From Nitrososphaerales archaeon (lineage in GTDB: Archaea; Thermoproteota; Nitrososphaeria; Conexivisphaerales; UBA164): a DNA stretch of 16,163 nt. Positions 6,002 through 12,516 of the stretch are shown piece after piece. Position 1 is the first letter of the stretch. Each line of letters starts with the position of its first letter. The notes below the pieces were generated by a model. It was not told the DNA's origin, searched no databases, and saw only the letters and a list, made by a program, of their open reading frames with translations. Location: positions 15,171-31,333 of the forward strand of contig JAGDXK010000017.1 in NCBI GenBank assembly GCA_023256405.1, given 5' to 3'. The position numbers and the translations under genes are program-made.

Positions 6002-7090
6002 TTGAAAGTACCAATCAACAGGCCAATTATAGGAAAGGAGGAGCTTGAGGCCGTAAGTAAGGTCGTCGATGAGGGTTATTTCACGGATCAGGCCTATGAT
6101 GGAGGAAAATATGTAAGGGAGTTTGAGAAAGCGCTCGAATCCTATCTCGGGATAAAACATGTGGTGGCAGTGAATTCAGGAACCTCGGCCCTGATAGCGG
6201 CACTTCTGGCAGCAAATGTGGGAGCTGGAGATGAGGTGCTAGTTCCTTCTCTGACGTTTATCGCGACAGCAAACGCGGTCAGAGCAGTTGGCGCAAAGCC
6301 CGTGTTCGTTGACGTTGACGAATATTATACAATGGATCCGAAGGAGCTGAGGAAGAAGATAAACAGACGGGTTAAGGCTATAATTCCGGTGCACCTCTAT
6401 GGGCACGTGGCAAACATGGATGAAATAAATGAAATAGCTTCCGAATACGGCATAACTGTGATAGAGGATGCGGCTCAGTCCCTAGGCAGCACGTACAAGG
6501 GCAAAATGACCGGAACCCTTGGCAGGATGGGCTGTTTCAGCTTCTATCCGGGTAAAGTGATGACCACAGGGGAAGGTGGCGCAGTAGCAACGGATGACGA
6601 TGAGCTGGCAGATACCCTCAGAAAGGTTAGAAATCACGGTTTTACAAAGGATGGGAGCATAAGCACCTTCGGGCTTAACATGAGGATGCAGCAGATAAAC
6701 GCTGCGATAGGCGTTGTGCAGCTGAAGAGGCTTCCGGGATTTCTGGAGGTAAGGGAGAAGAACGCCTACAGCTACATGAAGGCCCTCATGGACGTGTCTG
6801 GGATCATCACCCTCCCGCCCATCAGGGAGGGAGCCAAGTACAACTGGTACCTGTTCACGATTTTGCATCCACGGAGGCAGAAGGCGCTTGAGGCTCTGAA
6901 GAAGGCTGGAATAGATGCAAGAGTGTACTATGATCCGCCAGTACATAGGACCCCGGTGTACAGCTTCAGCGCGCCTCTTCCTAAAACTGAGATGATAGCC
7001 AACACTGTGATTTCACTGCCAGCAAATCCGCTGGTCAAGGAGGACATAATAGAAACTGCTGCAAAGGTTTTAAAAGAAAGCTTAAATTGA
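6002..7090 (+). CDS. DegT/DnrJ/EryC1/StrS family aminotransferase
   Basis: This 362-residue PLP-dependent fold-type I aminotransferase has the length usual for the family. It begins with INRPIIGKEELEAV and carries NSGTSALIAALLA (cofactor phosphate loop), PSLTFIATANAV, PVHLYGHVANMDEI and EDAAQSLG with D156 (contacts the pyridine nitrogen). The Schiff-base lysine is K185 in FSFYPGKVMTTGEGG, followed by RNHG and MRMQQINAAIGVVQL. Such enzymes transfer an amino group from glutamate to a keto-sugar nucleotide, for glycan or surface-polysaccharide synthesis. No other sugar-nucleotide gene is near, so the substrate is open. The start is TTG at 6002, matching the family N-terminus, with AT-rich TATA-like strings just upstream (GATTTAAG at 5968, TTTTAAATA at 5991). 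It lies 26 nt after the DUF99 gene, probably with its own promoter. Confidence 0.93.
   Translation: MKVPINRPIIGKEELEAVSKVVDEGYFTDQAYDGGKYVREFEKALESYLGIKHVVAVNSGTSALIAALLAANVGAGDEVLVPSLTFIATANAVRAVGAKPVFVDVDEYYTMDPKELRKKINRRVKAIIPVHLYGHVANMDEINEIASEYGITVIEDAAQSLGSTYKGKMTGTLGRMGCFSFYPGKVMTTGEGGAVATDDDELADTLRKVRNHGFTKDGSISTFGLNMRMQQINAAIGVVQLKRLPGFLEVREKNAYSYMKALMDVSGIITLPPIREGAKYNWYLFTILHPRRQKALEALKKAGIDARVYYDPPVHRTPVYSFSAPLPKTEMIANTVISLPANPLVKEDIIETAAKVLKESLN
7078..7087 (+). promoter_or_regulatory. TATA-like box of rpoP
   Basis: AAGCTTAAAT is centred about 30 nt before the rpoP ATG at 7113, overlapping the last codons of the aminotransferase gene. This could give rpoP its own nearly leaderless transcript. 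Confidence 0.4.
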
Positions 7091-7112
7091 ACCTCAGGAA
7101 GTGTAATCGTGC

Positions 7113-7271
7113 ATGAGCGAGGAAAGCGACATAGTTTTCGTGTGCATGAGATGTGGCAGGAAGTCATCGCTGAAGGAGCTGGAGCAGCTACCGGAAATCA
7201 AGTGCATATGCGGATACAGGGTTCTGAGAAAGGACAGGCCATCCCTCGTGAGACAGGTTAAAGCTGTTTAG
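7113..7271 (+). CDS. rpoP: DNA-directed RNA polymerase subunit P (Rpo12)
   Basis: This 52-residue zinc-ribbon protein is the archaeal counterpart of eukaryotic Rpb12 (RPABC4), a structural subunit of RNA polymerase near the Rpo3-Rpo10-Rpo11 platform. The zinc ligands appear in CMRCGRK near residues 11-17 and KCICGYRVL near 30-38, followed by the conserved basic tail RKDRPSLVRQVKAV. The second pair is CxC rather than the commoner CxxC. The length and the GYRVL..R.P tail are characteristic, and the ATG gives a full-length protein. It lies 22 nt after the aminotransferase and its stop overlaps by 4 nt the stop of the convergent gene below. Confidence 0.88.
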   Translation: MSEESDIVFVCMRCGRKSSLKELEQLPEIKCICGYRVLRKDRPSLVRQVKAV

Positions 7272-7642
7272 TAGCACGGCCTGTTATAATCTTCGACAGA
7301 TCCGGGATCGTTTCTGAGCTGTTGCACGTACCTGTAGAGAACTACGTTTGCGCCGGTTACGCACTCTAGAACTCTGAGGGATCTGAGGAAGTTGCTGAAG
7401 TAAAGCTTGTAGCGCCTTCTGCCGTATCTTTTCACGAACATGAACATTAAGGTATCGTATGAGAAAATGTGGACGCTTCTTCCAGCTGCCAGCTTTAGAA
7501 GATCCTCAACGAGGCTCAGGAGGTCAAAAGAAACCAGAACGATGCCATCGTTGAAGTTCCTGTAATAGAGCCCATCAAGATCTATAACGCTTCCATTTAT
7601 TCGTGTTAATCTGTCCCTGTCCGCAAATATAATTGATACCAT
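7268..7642 (-). CDS. Uncharacterised 124-residue protein coupled to tldE
   Basis: I do not recognise this protein. It is soluble-looking, with alternating strand and helix segments (VSIIFADRD, IVLVSFDLLSLVEDLLKL, SVHIFSYDTLMFMFVK, NFLRSLRVLECVTGANVVLY). The pattern faintly recalls the later strands of a RecA-type fold, where a helix precedes a GxxVVxxxxV strand, but there is no Walker A motif, so I give that little weight. A basic patch KRYGRRRYK sits in the middle and the C-terminus ends in PCY. Its ATG overlaps the tldE stop by one base (TAATG), so it is almost certainly translated with tldD and tldE. That suggests a partner, regulator or substrate adaptor of the protease, but nothing in the sequence proves it. 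Confidence 0.7.
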   Translation of the reverse strand: MVSIIFADRDRLTRINGSVIDLDGLYYRNFNDGIVLVSFDLLSLVEDLLKLAAGRSVHIFSYDTLMFMFVKRYGRRRYKLYFSNFLRSLRVLECVTGANVVLYRYVQQLRNDPGSVEDYNRPCY

Positions 7643-8934
7643 TATGGTACCGTCAGCGTTGAGCCATCCACGAGAACGTAGGGGGATTTAACGGGGGTAA
7701 CCACCTCCCCCCACCACTTCACCCACCTTGTATCCCGCGACATCAGCCTGATAGAGCTGAGAAGCCTTGGCAGGGAGTCCGAGAGCCTTATGTTTGCCAC
7801 CGGATATGCGATCTCCCCGTTCTTTATGTATAGTGCGGCATCTCTCACTATAGTGGAGAACTCGCCTGTCCTGTAGTTGTTGAACCTGGTGTACCAGTTG
7901 TTGGTTATCAGCACGCCCTCCTTAACCTCCTTTATCATTTCATCAAGGCTTGAATCACCTCCCGATACGACGACGTTCCAGGGTGAGGGCTCTATGACTC
8001 CCGCGTTTCCAGTAGTTTTAGAACCCCATCTCTTGGCGGTTGTTGAATTATGAATGACGCTTCTGAATACTCCCTTCTCGATTAAAGTGTTCGTAGCAGT
8101 TGGAGCCCCTTCATCATCGAAGGATCTGCTGTTCACGCCATCCTCTATCTGGCCATGATCGGTTATGCTGAGGAACGCTGGGGCAACACTCTGCCCCAGC
8201 CTGTCCTTCATAAAAGAAAATCCAGAGTCTATCGAGTAGGCGGAGCACATCGACGAGATAAGCTCAAAGATCGCAGCTGATATAGGAGGGGCCAGTATAA
8301 TGCTGTACCTGCCCTCGGGCATGCTCCTTGGGCTTTCTGAGCTCTTTGCGTCGCTCGCTGCCTGTCTTGAGACCTGCGCAGGGTCAAACCTCCTTATCGA
8401 TGTTGAAACCACGTTGCCAAAGCCGCTGCCGTTTCCCTTGAACGCCCTGATATAATAAATATAATCGGTCCTCTGTTCATCCTTTTCGTTTCCAGTTGAA
8501 GTTATCAGACGGTAATCAGTTCTGTAGAGCTTTAAAATGCCCGCAACCCTGTCGGCTCCGGCTTCATATGCCTCATCTATTGAGTACGATGTCTTCTCAA
8601 TAGATCCTTCTATGTCCAGCTCCTTATCCGAAATTTCCAGCGATCTGTATGAGGTTCTAGGATATATTTCAGGAACATCGCCCTCCTCTACCCTGTCAAG
8701 GGTCCTCAGCAGATCTTCAGCCTCCTCCTCTAGGTGTGCTATGTTGGTTATGAGCTTGAACGCCTTCTTCCTTCCCTTTGTTGCGAGGACCTGAACGAAG
8801 CGTCCGATGCCTCCAGCAGCTATTGAGAACCGCCCATTGTAGAACCTTACTATGTTCTCTTCGCCGGCTATTTCCACGATCGAGTACTGATCAACGTGCT
8901 TCTCAATCATTGATTTTATTCTCTCTGCCAGCAT
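7642..8934 (-). CDS. tldE: TldE/PmbA-type subunit of the TldD/TldE metalloprotease
   Basis: This 430-residue member of the TldD/PmbA family lacks the HExxxH zinc motif found in its neighbour, as expected for TldE. Family features include the N-terminal half with strands around NIVRFYNGRFSIAA, the central GRYSIILAPPISAAIFELI, and DGVNSRSFDDEGAPTATNTL, where the motif DDEGxPT is typical. It continues with NNWYTRFNNYRTGEFS and a C-terminal domain ending in VLVDGSTLTVP. In bacteria TldE pairs with TldD to form a barrel-shaped protease that cleaves unfolded peptides and matures microcin B17; archaeal substrates are unknown. It starts with ATG one base after the tldD stop, and its own stop overlaps the next gene. 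The complete length and intact order suggest a functional subunit. Confidence 0.88.
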   Translation of the reverse strand: MLAERIKSMIEKHVDQYSIVEIAGEENIVRFYNGRFSIAAGGIGRFVQVLATKGRKKAFKLITNIAHLEEEAEDLLRTLDRVEEGDVPEIYPRTSYRSLEISDKELDIEGSIEKTSYSIDEAYEAGADRVAGILKLYRTDYRLITSTGNEKDEQRTDYIYYIRAFKGNGSGFGNVVSTSIRRFDPAQVSRQAASDAKSSESPRSMPEGRYSIILAPPISAAIFELISSMCSAYSIDSGFSFMKDRLGQSVAPAFLSITDHGQIEDGVNSRSFDDEGAPTATNTLIEKGVFRSVIHNSTTAKRWGSKTTGNAGVIEPSPWNVVVSGGDSSLDEMIKEVKEGVLITNNWYTRFNNYRTGEFSTIVRDAALYIKNGEIAYPVANIRLSDSLPRLLSSIRLMSRDTRWVKWWGEVVTPVKSPYVLVDGSTLTVP

Positions 8935-8935
8935 T

Positions 8936-10357
8936 TTACCTCACCTTTATTGGAAGATCTTTAAATAACAGGTATGGACCTCCGGTCCATACGGGGACGC
9001 CCTGCTCGGGATCACCTTTGCCGCACGTTGCCGCAACAAATTCAAGATCCCTGCTCCTTGCGTAAAGCCTTCCCCAGAGATTTGGGGTTGTTGTTTCGAT
9101 TATCGTGCCCTTTACCGGCTCCTTAAGCTCGTGGTTTTCTATCCTGTACACCTCAAAACCCACGTACCTCTGGTTCAGCCTTCTGTCGTCGATGTTCCAC
9201 TCCATGAACGATTTTATGAAGATGCCATCGTTCACTTCTCTAAGCATCTCATCCAAGCTCCAGCTTCCAGGCTCCACGAACGTGTTGGACATCCTTATTA
9301 TGGGCTCAACCGCATAGCTGGATGCCCTCGCTGATGCGTTGCTCTTTATCCCCATTTCGCCGGCGGTCTCCCTGTTGTGAAGCAGCTCGTTTATCTTCCC
9401 CTCTTTAACTAGCTCCTTCTTCCTTGCCTTTACGCCCTCTTCATCGAAAAGGAAGAATCCATACGAGAACGGTATTGTCGGATCGTCTGAGATAAATGCC
9501 TCTTTGCTGCCGATAACCGGCGACTCAAGGTCTCTCACGTAGGATTCACCTCCCTGCGCTCCCTCTCTTCCCCTTATTCTGTCCGCCTCGAACGGATGCC
9601 CTATTGATTCGTGAGCCATTATTCCTGCGACCTCAGGTCCCACTATGACGTCATATTTTCCCTCCTTTATTGATGCCCTCCTTCCAACGATTTTATCGAT
9701 TGTCTCCACCTCCTCCTTAAAGCGCTCGGCCACATGGATCCTCTCAAGAACCTCAGGCCCACCGCTCCCCCCAAGCTCCACGAACCTCTGCGCTATATCT
9801 GATGAATCGTACGCTGTTAGAAATCCCATGAGCAAAAACCTCGGCACTCTGGACCTTACTATCGTTCCCTCTGAGGTGACGAGGTACTTTAACTGCAGGG
9901 AGGCCCTGAGTCTAATAACCCTCTGCTTTATCTTCTGGCTTGCTGAAGCTATCCTGTCAAAATCCTTTAGCGATTTGCTCAGCTGGTCAAGATCCAGATC
10001 CTCGAACCTGGTCCTCTCATCCGCAGACCAGTTGGCCGTTAAAACCTCCTCATCTGAGAGCCTTATCCTTTCGCCTTTGCCAGTGGAGCTAACGACTTCT
10101 AGGGTCTTCCTCAGCCTCTTAAGCGCATCTGCGACTGAATCCCTGCCAAGCGAATTTGTGGATACGAAGCCCATAGCTCCTCTGTAAATGCCCCTAATAC
10201 CTATGCCCACGCTCTCTGCGCTTACAGGCACATCGTGAAGGCCGTTGGTCATGCCCACCATAATAGCCCTGTCCATCTGAAGCCTTGCCTCAGCGTACTC
10301 AAACCCGAGCCTTATTGCCTCTGAGACGGCGTAATGGGCTAGATCCTCATCCATCAT
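8936..10357 (-). CDS. tldD: TldD catalytic subunit of the TldD/TldE metalloprotease
   Basis: This 473-residue protein carries the family's zinc motif HESIGH at residues 249-254 within GPEVAGIMAHESIGHPFEADR. The third metal-site residue C445 is in AATCGKGDPEQGVPVWTGGP near the C-terminus. Other TldD landmarks are FSYGFFLFDEEGVKARKKELVKEG and SNASARASSYAVEPIIRMSN. These identify it as the catalytic half of the cytoplasmic protease formed with TldE. The ATG at 10357 is followed by a second ATG; a TATA-like GTTTATCTAA about 28 nt upstream fits the first. The three genes tldD, tldE and the 124-residue unknown are packed with at most one base between them and form one operon. Confidence 0.94.
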   Translation of the reverse strand: MMDEDLAHYAVSEAIRLGFEYAEARLQMDRAIMVGMTNGLHDVPVSAESVGIGIRGIYRGAMGFVSTNSLGRDSVADALKRLRKTLEVVSSTGKGERIRLSDEEVLTANWSADERTRFEDLDLDQLSKSLKDFDRIASASQKIKQRVIRLRASLQLKYLVTSEGTIVRSRVPRFLLMGFLTAYDSSDIAQRFVELGGSGGPEVLERIHVAERFKEEVETIDKIVGRRASIKEGKYDVIVGPEVAGIMAHESIGHPFEADRIRGREGAQGGESYVRDLESPVIGSKEAFISDDPTIPFSYGFFLFDEEGVKARKKELVKEGKINELLHNRETAGEMGIKSNASARASSYAVEPIIRMSNTFVEPGSWSLDEMLREVNDGIFIKSFMEWNIDDRRLNQRYVGFEVYRIENHELKEPVKGTIIETTTPNLWGRLYARSRDLEFVAATCGKGDPEQGVPVWTGGPYLLFKDLPIKVR

Positions 10358-10379
10358 TTAAAAAGAATAACGACACGGC

Positions 10380-10391
10380 TTTAGATAAACG
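10380..10391 (-). promoter_or_regulatory. TATA-like box of the tldD operon
   Basis: On the minus strand ACGTTTATCTAA is centred about 28 nt before the ATG at 10357. A second AT-rich string, TTTTTAAA, lies immediately before the start codon but is too close to serve as TATA for it. Confidence 0.4.
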
Positions 10392-10512
10392 TATCTGCCA
10401 CCCATTTGAATGCTCAGAAAAATACCCGTCATCACAGGTCAGACAAGTCTGGTTTCCTCATTAATTTTAGCTGCGCCTTCACTTTAATTAAGCGTTTCGA
10501 TTTTCACGTTTT

Positions 10513-10617
10513 ACACAATCAGTTAAAGCCTCGTCCTTCTGGGGGGGTCGGTGCGAAACAAGCCTCTGGGATTCAGCGCGGCCTGATGAACAAAAATCCG
10601 GCAACCCCTAAATACAG
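10513..10617 (+). ncRNA. Possible structured RNA upstream of a membrane protein gene
   Basis: In a non-coding gap, a run of seven G at 10541-10547 and TCGG can pair with CCG at 10598-10600 and CCCC at 10605-10608, closing a multibranched region. Inside it GCC-CTG (10562-10568) pairs with CAG-GGC (10574-10582) as a small hairpin. A TATA-like TTTAATTAA lies near 10484, which would place a transcript start around 10513. A TGATGA string at 10584-10589 and CTGA at 10618-10621 resemble C and D boxes, but no D'/C' pair is clear. This could be a leader, a guide RNA, or chance. Confidence 0.22.
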
Positions 10618-10636
10618 CTGACGCTTTAAAAGTAAT

Positions 10637-10641
10637 GGTGA
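10637..10641 (+). promoter_or_regulatory. Shine-Dalgarno site deciding a TTG start
   Basis: GGTGA, a perfect match to the archaeal 16S 3' end, stands 7 nt before the TTG at 10649 and supports that start. Most other genes here have no such site and look leaderless. Confidence 0.6.
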
Positions 10642-10648
10642 AATATGG

Positions 10649-11038
10649 TTGAGCGATGAAGGTTATCCAAAGGCCGCATATACGCTGTCGCTGATAGCAG
10701 GTATTCTGATGCTGATAAACAGCCTTCTTCTCATAGCTATTATGCCCCTTTTAGCTGTGTATCCAGTAAGACCGAGATTAATGTTCATGATGATGTACGG
10801 ATGGCCCTTCTTTGCCTTTGGAGCTATAGTGTTCCTCGGGCTGGCCTCCGCGGTCATGGTTCTGATCTCAGCAATGATGCTTAAATCAAGACCGGCCGAG
10901 AGCACGACCTGGGGCGTCCTCATACTGGTTTTTTCGTTGATGAGCTTCTTTGGAATGGGAGGCTTCTTAGTTGGAGCTATTCTGGGCATCATAGGAGGTG
11001 CGATGGCTCTGGCATACAATCCCAAACCCAAACAATGA
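10649..11038 (+). CDS. Small four-helix membrane protein
   Basis: This 129-residue protein has four predicted membrane helices: roughly residues 10-35 (AYTLSLIAGILMLINSLLLI), 48-70, 68-85 (GLASAVMVLISAMML) and 92-120 (WGVLILVFSLMSFFGMGGFL to GIIGGAMALAY). It ends in a short basic tail. The organisation with a Gly-rich last helix resembles small archaeal membrane proteins of the DUF4064/DUF6114 kind. I cannot assign a family or function. It starts with TTG, supported by GGTGA 7 nt upstream. It stands alone, with a long non-coding stretch upstream and a hairpin downstream. Confidence 0.78.
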   Translation: MSDEGYPKAAYTLSLIAGILMLINSLLLIAIMPLLAVYPVRPRLMFMMMYGWPFFAFGAIVFLGLASAVMVLISAMMLKSRPAESTTWGVLILVFSLMSFFGMGGFLVGAILGIIGGAMALAYNPKPKQ

Positions 11039-11197
11039 GCAGAAGCTTCTCTGACCTCCTCCACGCCTTAAAAGGCGGGGCTTTCACCAATTGTAATAAA
11101 AGCATCATTCTTGCAGGCATAGAATACAATACAAAATTTCCGTGGGCTGGCTGCCACTAAACTCGAACCTGTTTTTCTTTTTACATCAAAATTACCA
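11039..11197. other. Non-coding stretch between membrane protein and ECF genes
   Basis: No gene is visible. It holds the palindrome AGAAGCTTCT at 11041-11050, the hairpin at 11061-11080 and then about 100 bases of plain AT-rich DNA, before the operator-like palindrome of the ECF genes. Confidence 0.4.
11061..11080. terminator. Hairpin downstream of the membrane protein gene
   Basis: CGCCTT (11064-11069) and AAGGCG (11072-11077) form a 6-bp perfect stem with a 2-nt loop, extended by CC and GG across one mismatch. It lies 26 nt after the stop at 11036-11038 and is followed by GGGCTTTC. It could act as a transcription end or mRNA-stabilising hairpin. Alternatively, similar palindromes occur at the ends of IS200/IS605-type elements, but no transposase is present here. 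Confidence 0.35.
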
Positions 11198-11225
11198 TTT
11201 ATTTTTACTATTTAGTAAAAATAAA
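11198..11225. promoter_or_regulatory. 28-bp perfect palindrome over the ECF promoter (candidate operator)
   Basis: The arms TTTATTTTTACT (11198-11209) and AGTAAAAATAAA (11214-11225) are exact inverted repeats around the 4-nt centre ATTT. The left arm contains the best TATA-like string for a transcript starting near 11228, and the right arm covers the -20 to -5 region. A dimeric repressor bound here would block TBP/TFB and polymerase. This is the longest exact inverted repeat I see in the window. The regulator and effector are unknown; a vitamin- or metal-responsive repressor would fit an ECF importer. Confidence 0.6.
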
Positions 11226-11233
11226 ATAGACCA

Positions 11234-12007
11234 ATGTACCAACTTTTGAAAGAAAAGCTTATTAATATGAGTTCCTTATTACATTATCCGATGGGCTTCA
11301 ATGGTATTGCGGGAGTAGTGAACGCACCAGGACAGATACCGTGGCCAATCATTGCTGGATATTTCATCATTGCCCTGCTGATAGCTGGATACGTGGCTAA
11401 AAGGAAGGGAGGACTCTCCAGCTTCACAACTCTCGACTGGGTCTACATGGGTGTAGGAGGCGCTTTTGCAGTTGTATGGGACTTCTATCTTGGATCCTTC
11501 ATAGGAAGGGCTATACCATCAACTCCGTTCTTCGACATTTCGTTCGTAGGAAGGTTTCTGATAACCATGATAACCGTGGGAGTCGTCAGGAAGTTCGGGG
11601 CTGGAATGATAACCACATTCATCTTCAATCTCCTGGCAGACCTCTTTCACTATGGATTCGGTGGAGAACCAGTGTACTTCGTCTATGAAGCGCTCACGTA
11701 CGGACTCTTCTTTGACATGATGATAGCGGCAACCGGCGGCAACCTGTTTGCGATTGAAAAGCCAGTGGGCTCCAAGACCACAACATACGCAGTGATGCTG
11801 GTTGAAGGAGCTATAATAGGGTACGTGTACGGGGCCATACCTTATTCCATATTCTGGCTCGGATTCTTTGCTCCATTTGTATACGGAGGCGTCGTGAACT
11901 GGGCAAGAATATACTTCCTGCTCTGGGCTTATGGAGTCAGCAACATTCCTGTAGGAGCAATAGGGGCCTGGATCACATACCGTATAGCTAAGGCGGTTGG
12001 TGTGTAG
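11234..12007 (+). CDS. ECF transporter S-like substrate-binding membrane protein
   Basis: This 257-residue integral membrane protein has about six or more helices. Its position before a double ATPase and a T component, in the style of the bacterial ykoE-ykoD-ykoC set, makes it the likely substrate-capture (S) subunit. The segment VRKFGAGMITTFIFNLLADLF resembles the RKPGAALVSEIIAALVE region of YkoE, with the pattern of a positively charged loop followed by a long helix with an acidic residue. YkoE handles thiamine or its pyrimidine precursor, so a thiamine-related substrate is possible but inferred from weak similarity. The start is ATG at 11234, about 33 nt after a TATA-like string; an in-frame ATG at 11267 is the alternative. 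It is followed after 2 nt by a second small membrane protein. Confidence 0.7.
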   Translation: MYQLLKEKLINMSSLLHYPMGFNGIAGVVNAPGQIPWPIIAGYFIIALLIAGYVAKRKGGLSSFTTLDWVYMGVGGAFAVVWDFYLGSFIGRAIPSTPFFDISFVGRFLITMITVGVVRKFGAGMITTFIFNLLADLFHYGFGGEPVYFVYEALTYGLFFDMMIAATGGNLFAIEKPVGSKTTTYAVMLVEGAIIGYVYGAIPYSIFWLGFFAPFVYGGVVNWARIYFLLWAYGVSNIPVGAIGAWITYRIAKAVGV

Positions 12008-12009
12008 AA

Positions 12010-12486
12010 ATGGCACAACAGACACAGAGAGCTCAGAAACAGGTCACGCCAACGGTCTTTTCAGCGCTCATGATATTCTTTTCATTTATATTTCTGATTG
12101 CTGGACCCTCAGCGCTCTACTCATATCCGCCAGCTAACATGCTGATCCTTGCAATAAACACGGTGTGGGGAATCATACTGATCGCTGCATCGGTCCTGGA
12201 CTACATGAAGAACAAAAAGGATCCAACAAAGCTGACCATGGAGTACGTTATGATAGTTCTTGGAATAATAACCTTCTTCTTCTACTCGCACTTTTACGGT
12301 ACGCCATGGATTCAGAACTATCACCTGTACATATTCCCGATATCCCAGTACGGCAGCATCTTCTTTCAGCCGCATTATCAGGCCAGGGACATGCTGTCTG
12401 CCACCAGCTACATGACGGGAATAATGCTGATACTTCTGGCAGTTGGAGAGATACACGTTATAAGAACCAGGTATCAAAAAGCTTAA
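12010..12486 (+). CDS. Additional small membrane protein of the ECF cluster
   Basis: This 158-residue protein has four predicted helices: VFSALMIFFSFIFLIAG near 16-32, MLILAINTVWGIILIAA near 44-60, YVMIVLGIITFFFYSHF near 78-94, and YMTGIMLILLAVGEIHVI near 135-152. A Gln/Thr-rich N-terminus and a short basic C-terminus lie outside the helices. I do not recognise the family. It begins 2 nt after the S-like gene, so it is cotranslated with it. It is separated from the ATPase gene by a 30-nt pyrimidine-rich gap. Canonical ECF importers need only S, T and two ATPase domains, all of which are present elsewhere in the cluster, so this would be a fourth polypeptide: an accessory to S, a second half of S, or a chaperone. 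Confidence 0.75.
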   Translation: MAQQTQRAQKQVTPTVFSALMIFFSFIFLIAGPSALYSYPPANMLILAINTVWGIILIAASVLDYMKNKKDPTKLTMEYVMIVLGIITFFFYSHFYGTPWIQNYHLYIFPISQYGSIFFQPHYQARDMLSATSYMTGIMLILLAVGEIHVIRTRYQKA

Positions 12487-12516
12487 ATTCCCTTCTTTTC
12501 TTTATTATTTTTTGTC
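12487..12516 (+). terminator. T-rich spacer between the S-like pair and the ATPase gene
   Basis: The 30 nt after the stop at 12484-12486 are strongly T-rich, ending in TTTATTATTTTTTGTC just before the ATG at 12517. Archaeal RNA polymerase stops at U-runs without a hairpin, so part of the transcription may end here. The same string could also serve as a weak TATA element for a leaderless ATPase transcript. Confidence 0.35.

Noticed and set aside
10406..10621. A 71-codon plus-strand open frame starting with TTG
   Set aside because: Its composition is not protein-like, it lacks a ribosome site, and it overlaps the region with RNA-like pairing.
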